A stretch of 64,000 nucleotides of DNA from Stenogyne calaminthoides (lineage: Eukaryota; Streptophyta; Magnoliopsida; Lamiales; Lamiaceae), in the NCBI GenBank assembly GCA_037126765.1, contig JBBCBC010000043.1:806001-870000 (forward strand). The letters run 5' to 3'. Under the pieces are notes generated by a model. The model ran no database searches and was not told the origin of the DNA. It worked only from the letters and a program-made list of their open reading frames with translations. Position numbers and translations under genes: made by a program. Of the stretch, positions 35,191-46,683 are shown piece after piece (the first letter of the stretch is position 1; the number at the start of each line of letters is the position of its first letter).

Positions 35191-36363
35191 GTCGATGGAA
35201 TGTCTTTAGAGTATGATAATCTAGTCCGTTCATAAAGGCTCCGCCAAACTTTATTTGCCAAGTCGCATTCGAAAAAATAAGTCTGAACCTCTTTATGCTT
35301 TTCGATCACAAGTTACAATTAATGGACAACTTCACATTGATCGCGACTCTCTTATGCAGATTACTAAATGATGCAATTTTATTTTGCAGGAAAAGCTAAG
35401 ACTTTTTCTTGGTGCAATTTTACTCCATGTTGGTGCCAACCACTTTTTTTGTTATTTCCATCTTCTATCTGCCTTTTGAGTTATTGCCATATAGGCTGGT
35501 CTCGTCGAGTAACTTCCAATCGTTTCAAGTGACCATTTCCATTCATCTTTCGTGTCATCCTAAAAATAAAATTAGTTATTTCTTTCCCAATCGTATAGTT
35601 GCCCCCTCCAAACTAGGTTTCGAAACATGCAAATAATTAACGAGCTTTATTGTATTTATACAATTAAGTTCATCAATGCATTACGATATTTATAACACGT
35701 GTCATTGATGATAATAATTTATATTGTTATTTATTACATCGGGCTAACTACCTTAGGCTCAAATAGTCGTATGCCACGTGCACTCAGTTATAAGAAAGTG
35801 CAAACTTAAAACATAATAGCTACCTTTCAAAAAAAAAAGAAAAAAGAAACATAATAGCAAATGTGTATTCATTAAACAGACTAACAACGTGATGAAATGT
35901 ACTTAAAAAAGACTTTAAATAAACTTCTAGGTCAAATTTATTTATAAAAAATGCCGAACCTACTAAAGGCTAACAAATCATGGAGGTTTTAACCTAATGA
36001 TTATGCATTAAACTCAACATCTTAATGAGAAGGTTGACAATTGTCTCAGGAGAATTCCTCCTTCACTCATAATTCTTTCCGGGTTAATATTCAAGAGTGA
36101 CAATGGAGTAGATTCAAACACGAAGCCAGAATAAGCGAGGTGAGTAGGAGTAAATTTATGGATTCAAATGGTAAAAGAGTTCGTAGAACCCTCACCATTT
36201 ATATCTTTTTTTTTTTTATTGATCAGGCAAAAAAAGTTTTTTATTACGAAGGTTCTCTTATATAAAGTATAAACAAGAGACGAAGAATTGCTCAATTTAT
36301 ATCTATATTAAATAAATATTTTTCAATTTTTTTAAGGAACCAATATTTTTCCCATTAATATTC

Positions 36364-36584
36364 AGGAGTCATTCAAGTACACCCAGGTGCACGTGCATTC
36401 ATAGTGCATTTTAGAATCGTGCAACTTGTTATACCAAAAAGTGCAACTTGTTTACACTGAATCGTGCAAACTATTTTTTCATAATAATAGTTGCACGGTT
36501 CAGTAAATAAGTTGCAATTTTTCAGCATAACAAAATTATGAGTGCACGGTACATGGATGTATACAAGACTTAGTCCTATTTTAA
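36364..36584. repeat. Foldback (palindromic) element
   Basis: The left arm (36364-36473) and the reverse complement of the right arm (36490-36584) share GTGCA-CTCATA, AAGTGCAACTTGTTTACAC and GAATCGTGCAA-type phrases. They form an imperfect hairpin about 220 bp long. There is no coding capacity. One arm of the same repeat lies at 18316-18428. It is probably a MITE-like element; target duplications are not clear. The LINE starts within 20 bp of its right end. Confidence 0.6.
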
Positions 36585-36599
36585 ATATATTTTAGTGAA

Positions 36600-37501
36600 T
36601 AGATGAATGTCCCTATGGGATTATTCACTGAGAAGGTGGGAAGGATGTTGGGAAATTTTGTTGGCTGTTTCCTTGAGTAGGATGGAACAAATAAGGGATC
36701 AGTGTAGTTGAATTTCATGCTGTTGATTCGAGTGGAGGTGGACATGACCCTGCCTTTGAAGCAAAAGAAAAGCCCCAAACTCGCGAACGGCACCTCGTCG
36801 TCGGTCGAGTTCAGATATGAGAGACCTAATCTTTTTCTGTTTCATTTGTGGAATGCTCGATCACACGGAGAGTTTTTGTGATTTGGTATTCGATAGGTGG
36901 AACGCAAGTGGAGCCCTAAACGGAAGGTTACGGAATGGAGTGGCAAACCTGCTCGTGGGAGATAAATGGTTGAGAGATGGACAAGATGATGGGGGTCAAT
37001 TCGAGGGTCAGCTTCGGATGGAAAATGGTCAAATTAATTTGCAGGGGGTGGGATGACGTATCTGGAAAAACTATGTTTGATTCAAATGAAGAGATGGAAA
37101 GATGGAAAGAAACGCCACACCCATATCTGAAACCCTAAATGCTATTACCAATTCAAAGGACATTGAAGACAAAGTGGGGTAACTTGGTGTCGAACAAGCA
37201 TTTTTTTAACGGCTGATCCCGGTCACCAATGATTGCCAGGACCAATGGAACTTCAATGGGTTAGGCCAACCCGCTGCAGTTCTATCTTTATGTAAGCTTG
37301 TTAAAGCTCAGAGGCCTGATGTTATTTTCCTTTGTGAAACTTTTTTCGTATTCCAATAAGATTGATGAAATAAGATCTCATTTGTTTTATGATTGTGCTT
37401 TTTCTATTAATCGTGGAGCGGGGGTTGTGCATTCTATGGAAATCTGCTTTGCAATGTTCTATTACCCGTTATTCTCAAAATCATATTGACGTTTATGTGA
37501 A
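36600..37501 (+). pseudogene. LINE (L1-type): ORF1-like zinc-knuckle region and endonuclease start
   Basis: The plus strand encodes, in shifting frames, NVPMGLFTEKVGRMLGNF (typical of the DUF4283/ORF1 region of plant L1s), VEVDMTLPLKQKKS, RYERPNLF, FCFICGMLDHTESFC (a CCHC knuckle), then GLGQPAAVLSLCKL, RPDVIFLCET and YSQNHIDVYVN. The last group is the start of the apurinic-like endonuclease; the Glu of CET is the expected metal ligand. Two in-frame TAG codons and several frameshifts show it is dead. It stops at 37501, where a Helitron is inserted, and continues at 44252. The 5' part of ORF1 is missing. Confidence 0.8.
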
Positions 37502-38031
37502 CTAGGTGTTTACCACGTCCCATACGTTACATCAATTTGTTTATATAAGTCGTTTCTTTGAAGTTTTGCCTAATTTCTCCAATTGAGAAACGTAATCGAC
37601 CTCACTTTAAATACCACTCCTAAAATATGTACATTTAAAACTGGTAAAATAATTACATTAATCAAATTAGAAGAATGAAAAAAAAAAACCTTGTACTTTC
37701 GTCAATCTTTGCCCTTAGAAAAAATTTCTATATTGGTAAAATTTACAAAAAGGGTCATTCTCATTAAAGGAATATGCTCTACCTATTTCTTCAACGCACG
37801 CAGAATACTATTTTAATTTTTTTCATTGGCATTGTTGTAATTTTTATCCATTGGTTTAATGTCTCCATTGGGATAATGTAACTTTTTTTCGGTTTCAAGG
37901 TTGTCGAGAACATGTTAATTAGGTCATTGAATATAGTTGCCCTGGACAATACTTCCCTAAAACAAACATAAAGTTCCATGTTAGAAAAACAAAAGATTAA
38001 AAACATAACCTAGAATTAACAAACCTCGTGA

Positions 38032-38165
38032 TCAAGTAAGAAGATCTTCAGAGATCTTCTGAATTTTTAAGTGAGTTTCTCTTGAAGTGTTTCTTGCTAT
38101 TCCGACTTTGTTTGCCCAATTATCTTCATAAGGCGATAATTCCCTTATAGGTGTGTTCTCTATAC
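38032..38165 (-). pseudogene. Exon-like piece with RPA1-type motif (tentative), copy B
   Basis: Same as 116-249 and open over the same 44 codons (IENTPIRELSPYEDNW). It lies about 530 bp from the Helitron 3' end, on the element's sense strand. Confidence 0.3.
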
Positions 38166-41100
38166 CTGAATTTTTTAAACAAATCTAATATAATTATTCT
38201 TTATTTTTTTTGGAGAATGCAAAAAAAAAAAAAAAAACAAACAAACCCAGACAGATATGAGTTTCAGAGACAAGTATTAAGAAAATAGCTTGCACATGAC
38301 ATTGGTCTGCATTTTCAAGATTAAAGGAATCACCAAAAAAATGTGATTTATGCTACACGACACATAGAACACATACCATCTTACAAACATCTATGTATAT
38401 CTCCGTATATTCTCTAAATTTCAGAGTCAACACAAAAAATAGATAAATAGATAAAGAAGTAAAAAGTGCACTTTAATATTATTTATAGAAATTTCCATAT
38501 TGCTTGAAGATAAATAAAACTGTAATATGCCATAAATTATATCGTAAGCATGTTCCTTCTATTGTACGTATTTTTCGTTCCTTTTTTCTTGTAAGTTGTT
38601 CCGTTGTTGATGTCCAACCAAGATTTTTGAGTTAATATAGTGAAGGTAAAGAAATTATAGGTATATAAATAGTGTATTTGAAATCTTATGGGTTATTAAC
38701 TGTAATGCACAATTATTACAACATTTACTGCTATAAATAATGTTTTAGAACGTGAGAGGGTATATGTTTCTAAGATAAGTGTCATTTAATCATTTCATTA
38801 TAATGAGCATATATAAAGACAAACCAAAATTAAGGATTGGAAAAAAAAATAAAATTGATACACATAAGATGCTACAGACACAATCCTGGATTCAATCCTT
38901 TATATTTTCTATAAAAGTTAAAAATAATAATCAAGTTCAGTGAAATGTGAAATTTGAAAATTCAGGTCTTAATTTGCAGAAATGAAGATGGAAAATGAAA
39001 GATTAATGAAAATACTAATCAGGTGTATTTTCAGGATAGTTGTCATTCAATGGTGTTTGCATTACACATTTTAAACATTATCTTACTGTATTCCGAGTAA
39101 CAAATCTCTCTTAATCAACTTTTCATAAATATTAATATTTTAAATTGTATCAGTAACATAATAAGAAAAATAATTAAAACCCTTTAAAAAATAATATATT
39201 GAAGCAAATAACATATTGGAAAGGAAAGAGAAAAACCTGGGGAGATAGAGCGAAAATTTGGCATGATAGCTTTCATATCGCTACAACCAAGGAGTTTACC
39301 AGTTTCCCAAATAAGTTATGGGAAAAAAAATCTTTTTGCTTTTGTTGGCATGCAAGCTTTCGTATCTCCACAACAAGGAGTTCCGCCACCTGCTACAATA
39401 TGTCATTTTTTTAACTCAGTGGTCTACTACTTGAAAATTGTTAGACCACAATGAGAGCAAGACAAAAATACGCTTATTGCACTTGGAATTACATAATAAT
39501 TAACAATGTATACTAATGTCTCATTATAAATTAATATAAATAATACCTCAGAACCAATGTAGCCATTGGCACTAAGATTCTGGACATTATTTTTTTCCAA
39601 TCCTTGAGATCCTGAGCAAAAAGAAGCAACATAAGCTCTACAAATGCTTCTTAAACATTGGATTCTTGACTTCATCCTATAAATTAATAATTTATTAATT
39701 TGATTTTTCATAATTAATTACGGTAAAATAAAAGATCACTGCAAAGATACTAAACAACTCCCTCGCCTATTTTTATCTGGTCTTCATATTGCTTACCATC
39801 ATCCCAGTTTATCGCTTTCAATAACTATTGTCAACAATTCAAAACTTTTGTTGGTTTTAGTTTGTCCGATCAAAATAGAGAGAGAGAGAGAGAGTTTCTA
39901 AACCAATAATTTGTATTAACCAACTTGCCAAAAATAAAAATAGAACAAATAAATTAACCAGATCATATTTGAAATTCATTTGGTTGACACCATATCTGTA
40001 AAGCATCATCTGAAAGTTACCCGCAAAAAATTGTTTTGACACACAAGTATTCAAGTACATGTTATAAATGTCTATGACTCTATATATGTCAAAAATTATC
40101 TAAACCTAATTCAAGTTTATCCAAAGCAAAAAAATACCTTGGTGTCGAGACCGATGTTAAAGTGATGACTTGACAATATTCACAACTTAGCACACACCAT
40201 CACTGCACATTTTAAATAAAAAAAAAAATGGGACATAATTATAACACACTTTATTCATAAATAAAAAAAGAAGAATACAACAAAAGAAGAAACAAAAGCA
40301 AAGTCGCCTCAAACTCCAACGCATAAAAAACTCTACTTTTTCGTTTAGTAAAGACCTAACCTCATAACATAGGAAAAACAAAAAATAATCTCAAATAAAG
40401 TTCATAATTGGTTCTTTTCTTTATTTATTATCATCCATGTTCCAACCGATCCAAAAGAAAAACTTTTAGAATTTGGAGTCTTTTTAACAATTTGAATAAA
40501 AATAAAGCACCATTTACCATATACCAAAATTACAAATTCCATAAAACATGCAATAAAACCATAAATTTCATCCTTTTTTGGGGTGGATTAACAAAACAAA
40601 CGCAGATCACACATGGAAAAAAAAAAAAAAGCGCGGATCATTCCATCGTAAATTCAATTGTATCGATAACATATTAAGAAATTAAATAAAAAACACTTTA
40701 AAGATTTATAAACTAAAGCAACAACAACCTAAAAGGAAAGAGAAAACCTCAGGGAAATAGGGTGGAAATTTGGTGTTGGCATGACAACTTCCGTATATGT
40801 ACGGCAAGGAGTTCAGCCCTAATGTTTCCGGGCGGTCTCCATTTTGCAACCCCTGGATGACTCTCCCGCCTATGCCACTCAGAATTCACCCCCACCCTCA
40901 CGCTTCCCTCAATTTCAAATTTTTAGCCCCCCATGTTTTTCATATTCCCCCGCTAATCTACTAAAATTACAAATAAATGCAAGGAAATAAATATTTATTC
41001 ATCAACTAAATATCTGATCATCAAAGCTAGATCAAGTGCCGTCTCAACCGGAAAAAAATTAACAAAATACAACCTAAATCAATATTTGTATGAAATAAGG

Positions 41101-41363
41101 TCAAAAATCCATTAACAAAATCGAGGTTAATAATCTCGCACTCCACAGACTTTGACATTCTGTAGACATGCATATATCTTGTTCGTTTTACGCTTTGCAA
41201 TAACATTTAAGTAATGATCGTGGGACAATGAATATAATTAATTAGGCAATAATTACGGACCAAGTACTCAATTCTACATGAGTAACGCCCGGAATCTAAA
41301 TATATATTCTCCCTCTCTTCCAATTTGATGTTCATTGTTCCCGTTTTGGGATTTTTACACAAC
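38166..41363. other. Helitron interior, no gene recognised
   Basis: Same content as 250-3439, with a short (AG)n tract at about 39877-39894. Small indels relative to copy A are frequent, especially in A/T runs. Open frames here (for example 39427-39711, 39857-40060, 40187-40381 on the minus strand) carry no motif and are not conserved between the copies. Confidence 0.55.
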
Positions 41364-41368
41364 ATTCT

Positions 41369-41643
41369 TGTTAGGGAAGTTAAATAAAATAATTAATTTC
41401 ATACCTCTCTACAAGTTCGGACTTTTTAGATGAGACGAAATTTTTAATGGTATCAAAGCCTTCGTGCTTCGCCCACGCCCCGGGTTCGATTCGTTGAAAA
41501 AAGCAACTCCACCCATATTAAATTGTTCACTCGATGGGTCTCCTCCCAATGAAGGAGTAAGAGAACTTAGCCCAGTGAGGGGAGTGTTAGAAATCAAATA
41601 CTCTCTACAAGTTCTGACTTTTAGATGAGATCAAATTCTTTCA
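41369..41643 (+). mobile_element. TRIM, copy B
   Basis: Same insertion as 3445-3724: LTR starts TGTTAGGGAAG, PBS TGGTATCAAAGC at 41448-41459, right LTR from 41585. Target duplications ATTCT lie at 41364-41368 and 41644-41648. It differs from copy A by small indels, including a changed left-LTR end (TTTTTAA instead of CTTTCA). Confidence 0.85.
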
Positions 41644-41648
41644 ATTCT

Positions 41649-43612
41649 CAATTTAACATGACAGTATTATAATGTCATGAAATTGAATTGGGATGAAGGA
41701 GTACGAAAGTGAGAGAATATTCGACCTTAATTACTCATTACATATTTGAACTGGTGTTTGTGATAAGATCATGAAAAATGAGGGTTAAGTAGTATAAACC
41801 ACGTGCTTCTACTTATCATTTTAATGGAAACATGTCATACCCATCAAAGCAAATGATCTCACACAAGATATCCCAAAATAAAAGGAGTCATGTTATTTTA
41901 AATATACATATTTTAGTTTTATTACAATTTTAATAAGTTGTCAATTTTTACTTACATATGGAAATCCCATTCTGATTCTTAGTATGTGTGTGATCAGTGA
42001 GCACATGCATATTTTAAAAACTCCATGTTGTTTTTTCATATTGGGATACTTTGTTCATTGTTAAAATTACGATTAATTCCTAACATCTCCTAGCAACCAT
42101 CGGCAATATCGAGAACCCAACTTTATAATTAAAATTGCCAATTATTAAGGAGAATTAACTGGACCAAAGAGTACCTTTTTTGCTTCAATAATTGGAAGGC
42201 GGACAACAATAAGCTCACTAAATAGCCCAACTATTTCTCTTCTCTTATAATATGCTCTGCTTGAACACAAGAAATGATAATATCATGATTAATTAATAAA
42301 GAGTAAAACCATTGAATTAAAATCTTATAATTATGAACTCAAATCCTTTTATTTTACCCAATAGCCTCCTGAAACTCTATATAAATAAAATGAATATAAC
42401 AAAGCAACAGAGCATTAAAGAATATTGCGTACATCAAATTTCAACAAAATAGCATAAATTTAAAGACTTTATATTGATCCATACATGAATTTCTGGCAGC
42501 CCATGATGAGAAAGGGATCTAACGAAAAAATAACGAACACAAAGCATATAACCAACACAAAAGAATAATTTTGTCAATGTACACCTGACATTATTTCTAA
42601 TGTACACCTGACTCTGAAAAGGAAAAGAAAAAAACACTACGTTATTGCTAATATAAAAAGACATAATCTAAAGAAAATCGAGGAATTTAGTTTTACCTTG
42701 TAAATGGTGAAATTAGTGTATCATGGCTCCAAGGATTTAATAAGCTGATTAAAAGCCTCAAACCATATCAAAACATGTTTATAGTTTCTCACCTTGCATA
42801 CGGTGACAAAAATATTTGTATTTTTATACGCCTTCATAATCTGGAAAACATCGGTACAAAGAAGCAAAATAAAAACCTCAAACATTACTATTAACCTCTT
42901 GAAGGCATCGGTAGCACAAACCTTAAAGCATAAAATAAAAACCATATGATATTCAAGGTTTCAATAAAACATGTTATCACTTTTCACCTTGATGCTTCAC
43001 AGCATCGATACTAAGGAAGAAGCTCTGATGTCTAGCGGAGATTGCCGTGAATCAGAATGATCAACAACCTTTTCATATAAAAAATGTATGAAATCATATA
43101 TTTCTGCAGTTATCTTATTATAGTCAGATTTATTCCAAAAAATTTGGAATCCAGGCAAAGGAATTTTATGGAGAGGCATAATGTAGTAGCAAAAAGGTTT
43201 CCATAAAATTTAGAACCTTATTTTTTACGATATTATCATAGAAACATTCAATAGTGTGGAGGAGATGTTTATAGATATTTGCAAGTCAGGTAAGAAATCT
43301 AAAAAATACCTTTATTGAGAGTTGTATGTGAATGTTCTCTTCCTAGATAGAAGAAGATAGATGACTAATTTAACTATTAAGAGCTGGAGATTATGACATC
43401 ATTCATAACCAGAAAAACTCAACCCCTTTGTTTTGCTAAGATTTGTAATTTTTCTTGGATGAAAATCAAAGAACCAAAATGTGATGTGTTTATTCTTCTT
43501 CAGATTTACAGAAAAAACAAAATTATACGAAATACATTAAGGACAAACGGCCACCATAGTCCTATTGATTAATGTATAAAATGCATAATTTTTATGGTTC
43601 TTTACTTATCAG
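41649..43612. other. Helitron interior, exon-like pieces only
   Basis: Corresponds to 3730-5740. The minus-strand exon-like piece IMKAYK...NIFVTVCK (compare 4881-4937) is shortened here by a deletion, giving IMKAYKNTNIFVTVCK. The upstream piece VVDHSDSRQSPLDIRA lies at 42997-43179. Confidence 0.4.
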
Positions 43613-43757
43613 AGTGTTGCTAGAGGGCATCCTTGGTTTGATTGTTGCAATGCTGGTTGAAATACTTGTCTTTATTCTTCGATCATCTGATCTCGTTGGT
43701 CGAACCCATTCTTCCACTTCTCATCCTTCCAATCTGAAGATAAAGAAGAATCAATAG
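43613..43757 (+). pseudogene. Captured membrane-segment exon, copy B
   Basis: Same as 5741-5884, but one extra G near the start (AGAGGGCATCC) shifts the first codons. The rest, GILGLIVAMLVEIL to NLKIKKNQ, is unchanged. Confidence 0.4.
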
Positions 43758-43779
43758 CAAGGTTTATATTAAGGTTTTT

Positions 43780-44169
43780 TTGTTTTTAAGGCCAATTGCT
43801 ATAATATTTCATTCGTCCTCTACTCCAATTTTCAATAATCCTAATTTTTCAAACTCATTCACCTTCACATTATCTGCATCCGAATCTCGAGTCTTCTCCC
43901 AAGATCTCAGCAACGTGAGGCGGCCGTGTGCAACCACGTTGAAGGAGACGTGGATGAGCCTTCCCTCGAGCCGCGTCGTGGTCCCGCCGTTTCACCGCTC
44001 TACAGCCGCCGCCACGCCTTCCCCTCCCTCAAGCGCCTTCCCCTCACTGAGTCAGTTGGCGGCGGCAGCCCTCGTCGTTCCACTTACCTTCGTCCGAGTT
44101 TGTCGTAGGCGTTTCACTTTTTATCAACCGAATAGGCGTAGATATGTTTATGGATTGTTAGGGGTCTAA
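43780..44169. pseudogene. GC-rich exon-like fragment, copy B
   Basis: Matches 5907-6287 with indels at the poly-G/GC places, which join different frames (129 codons on the plus strand). No domain. Confidence 0.3.
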
Positions 44170-44251
44170 ATTACACAGGATAAAGGTTTGGAGGGGTAGA
44201 ATGGTCCAAAAATATTTCTCAAAGGCTTCTCACTTTTTAATATGGTATGGA

Positions 44252-44520
44252 TGATTCAGGCGGGAGTTGGCGTTTGATAGGATTTTATGGTTTCCCGGAG
44301 GTTAATCGTAGGAAGAATCTGTGGGATCTGTTACGTCGTTTATCTCATGAGTCGAATTTTCCTTGGATAGTGATAGGTAACTTTAATGATATTCTCACGC
44401 CACGATGAGAAAAAATGGAGGTGTTCCGAGATAAAAACTGATGTATAATGGTTTACGAGAGACAATTGTCAATTTGGAAAGACGAAAACACGTTGCAATA
44501 CCGCTTTAGACGGTGTCATC
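44252..44520 (+). pseudogene. LINE continuation: endonuclease domain after the Helitron
   Basis: Starts in phase with 37501: NDSGGSWRLIGFYGFPE, LWDLLRRLSHES, PWIVIGNFNDIL. Further weak L1-like text follows to about 44520 (LQYRFRRCHPE). Unlike copies A and C, the sequence after GAGACAATT is not followed by the LTR-like segment, so block B looks like the state without that insertion. A collapsed or chimeric junction is the alternative. Confidence 0.65.
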
Positions 44521-44700
44521 CTGAGAACGAAATGAAACTTGAAAAGAATTAACAACTAACACTTGCCAATTTGTCCATAATTACTTGACATATTTAGTCG
44601 AATTTGAACTCAGCCGATAAACATAAATTATCGTGTTTATTGAAAAATAACCTTAAACTTCAGAATTGAATAGCTGGGATTCGGTATAGAGTTTTTCAAC
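44521..44700. other. Junction between blocks B and C
   Basis: About 180 bp that match no other part of the window, lying between the end of the B LINE and the truncated start of the C Helitron copy (44701, equivalent to 4587). No target duplication or terminal repeat marks the joint. Confidence 0.5.
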
Positions 44701-45830
44701 AAAAAGGATATTAATCTACTAAAAAATAACACAAAAGAATAATTTTGTCAATGTACACCGACTTTGATTATTTCTTAATGTACACCTACGAAAAAGGAAA
44801 AAAAAAAAAAAAACACTACGTTATTGCTACTATAAAAGACATAATCTAAAGAAAATCGAGGAATTTAGTTTTTACCTTGTAAATGGTGAAATTAGTGTAT
44901 CATGGCTCCAAGGATTTAATAAGCTGATTAAAAGCCTCAAACCATATCAAAAACATGTTTATAGTTTCTCACCTTGCATACGGACACAAAATATTTGTGG
45001 CTTCAAGAATTTTATACGCCTTCATAATCTGGAAAACATCGGTACAAAGAAGCAAAATAAAAACCTGAAATCAAACATCGCAAACATACTATTAACTTCT
45101 TAATCTTGAAGGCATCGGTAGCACAAACCTTAAAGCATAAAATAAACCATATGATATTCAAGGTTTCAATAAAACATGTTATCACCTTCACCTTGATGCT
45201 TCACAGCATCGATACTAAGGAAGAAGCTCTGATGTCTAGCGGGAGATTGCCGTGAATCAGAATGATCAACAACTCCTTTCATATAAAAAATGTATGAAAT
45301 CATATATTTCTGCAGTTATCTTATTACAGTCAGATTTACTTCCAAAAAAATTTGGAATCCAGGCAAAGGAATTTCATGGAGAGGCATAATGTAGTAGCAA
45401 AAGGTTTCCCATAAAATTTAGAACCTTATTTTACGATATTATCATAGAAACATTCAATAGTGTGTGGGGAGGGGAGATGTTTATAGATATTTGCAAGTCA
45501 GGTAAGAAATCTAAAATACCTTTATTGAGAGTTGTACGTGAATGTTCTCTTCTCCTAGATAGAAGAAGATAGATGACTAATTTAACTATTAAGAGCTGGA
45601 GATTATGACATCATTCATAACCAGAAAACTCAACCCCTTTGTTTTGCTCAAGATTTGTAATCTTTCTTTGGATGAAAATCAAAGGAACCAAATGTGATGT
45701 GTTTATTCTTCTTCAGATTTAGCTGCAGAAAAACAAAATTATACGAAATACATTAAGGACAAACGGCCACCCATAGTCCTATTGATTAATGTGTATAAAT
45801 GCATAATTTTTATGGTTGTTTACTTATCAG

Positions 45831-45974
45831 AGTGTTGCTAGAGGCATCCTTGGTTTGATTGTTGCAATGCTGGTTGAAATACTTGTCTTTATTCTTCGAT
45901 CATCTGATCTCGTTGGTCGAACCCATTCTTCCACTTCTCATCCTTCCAATCTGAAGATAAAGAAGAATCAATAG
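45831..45974 (+). pseudogene. Captured membrane-segment exon, copy C
   Basis: Follows the acceptor TTTACTTATCAG and is open for the same 47 codons as 5741-5884, ending KKNQ and TAG. Confidence 0.4.
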
Positions 45975-45996
45975 CAAGGTTTATATTAAGGTTTTT

Positions 45997-46377
45997 TTGT
46001 TTTTAAGGCCAATTGCTATAATATTTCATTCGTCCTCTACTCCAATTTTCAATAATCCTAATTTTTCAAACTCATTCACCTTCACATTATCTGCATCCGA
46101 ATCTCGAGTCTTCTCCCAAGATCTCAGCAACGTGAGGCGGCCGTGTGCAACCACGTTGGAAGGAGACGTGGATGAGCCTTCCCTCGAGCCGTCGTGGTCC
46201 CGCCGTTTCACCGCTCTACAGCCGCCGCCACGCCTTCCCCTCCCTCAAGCGCCTTCCCCTCACTGGAGTCAGTTGGCGGCGGCAGCCTCGTCGTTCCACT
46301 TACCTTCGTCCGAGTTTGTCGTAGGCGTTTCACTTTTTATCAACCGAATAGGCGTAGATATGTTTATGGATTGTTAG
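45997..46377. pseudogene. GC-rich exon-like fragment, copy C
   Basis: Gives the same 126-codon plus-strand and 61-codon minus-strand products as copy A (5907-6287). No domain seen. Confidence 0.3.
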
Positions 46378-46467
46378 GGGTCTAAATTACACAGGATAAA
46401 GGTTTGGAGGGGTAGAATGGTTCAAAAATATTTCTCAAAGGCTTCTCACTTTTTAATATGGTATGGA

Positions 46468-46683
46468 TGATTCAGGCGGGAGTTGGCGTTTGATAGGATT
46501 TTATGGTTTCCCGGAGGTTAATCGTAGGAAGAATTCGTGGGATCTGTTACGTCGTTTATCTCATGAGTCGAATTTTCCTTGGATAGTGATAGGCAACTTT
46601 AATGATATTCTCACGCCACGATGAGAAAAATGGAGGTGTTCCGAGATAAAACTGGATGTATAATGGTTTCTGAGAGACAATTC
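46468..46683 (+). pseudogene. LINE endonuclease fragment, copy C
   Basis: Same as 6378-6595: GSWRLIGFYGFPE, SWDLLRRL, GNFNDIL. Ends at GAGACAATTC, directly before TGTTGGAATTTAGA. Confidence 0.75.

Larger units (their letters stand above)
31661..36205. repeat. Segmental duplicate E (pairs with D)
   Basis: Aligns with 23640-28045 in the same orientation. Relative to D it carries an extra stretch of about 600 bp near 31940-32560. It lacks the 300-bp plus-strand exon-like insert of D and the Stowaway MITE. Flanking repeats lie at 32590-32790 and 35095-35190. Confidence 0.8.
37502..44251 (-). mobile_element. Helitron, complete copy B (6.75 kb, non-autonomous)
   Basis: The element interrupts the LINE. 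The left end is CTAG on the plus strand (CTAG 3' terminus on the minus strand). The right end is GA, that is, a 5' TC start reading TCCATACCATATTAAAAAG. The host bases are A at 37501 and T at 44252. Removing the insert gives GTGAA^TGATTCAGG, which reads VYVNDSGGSW and restores the L1 endonuclease phase. An A^T target, no target duplication and TC/CTRR ends define Helitrons. The 3' hairpin is weak (ACGTATGGGACGT region, near 37515-37530). No Rep/helicase is visible. It carries a TRIM and exon-like pieces. Confidence 0.72.
44701..46467 (-). mobile_element. Helitron, truncated copy C (5' 1.77 kb)
   Basis: Matches 4587-6377 closely, more closely than it matches copy B. It ends with the same terminus at 46467 and host T at 46468. 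The other three quarters of the element are absent. Confidence 0.7.

Noticed and set aside
43054..43180. Minus-strand 60-codon frame as an independent gene
   Set aside because: The frame is broken in A and C. At best it is an exon scrap within the Helitron.
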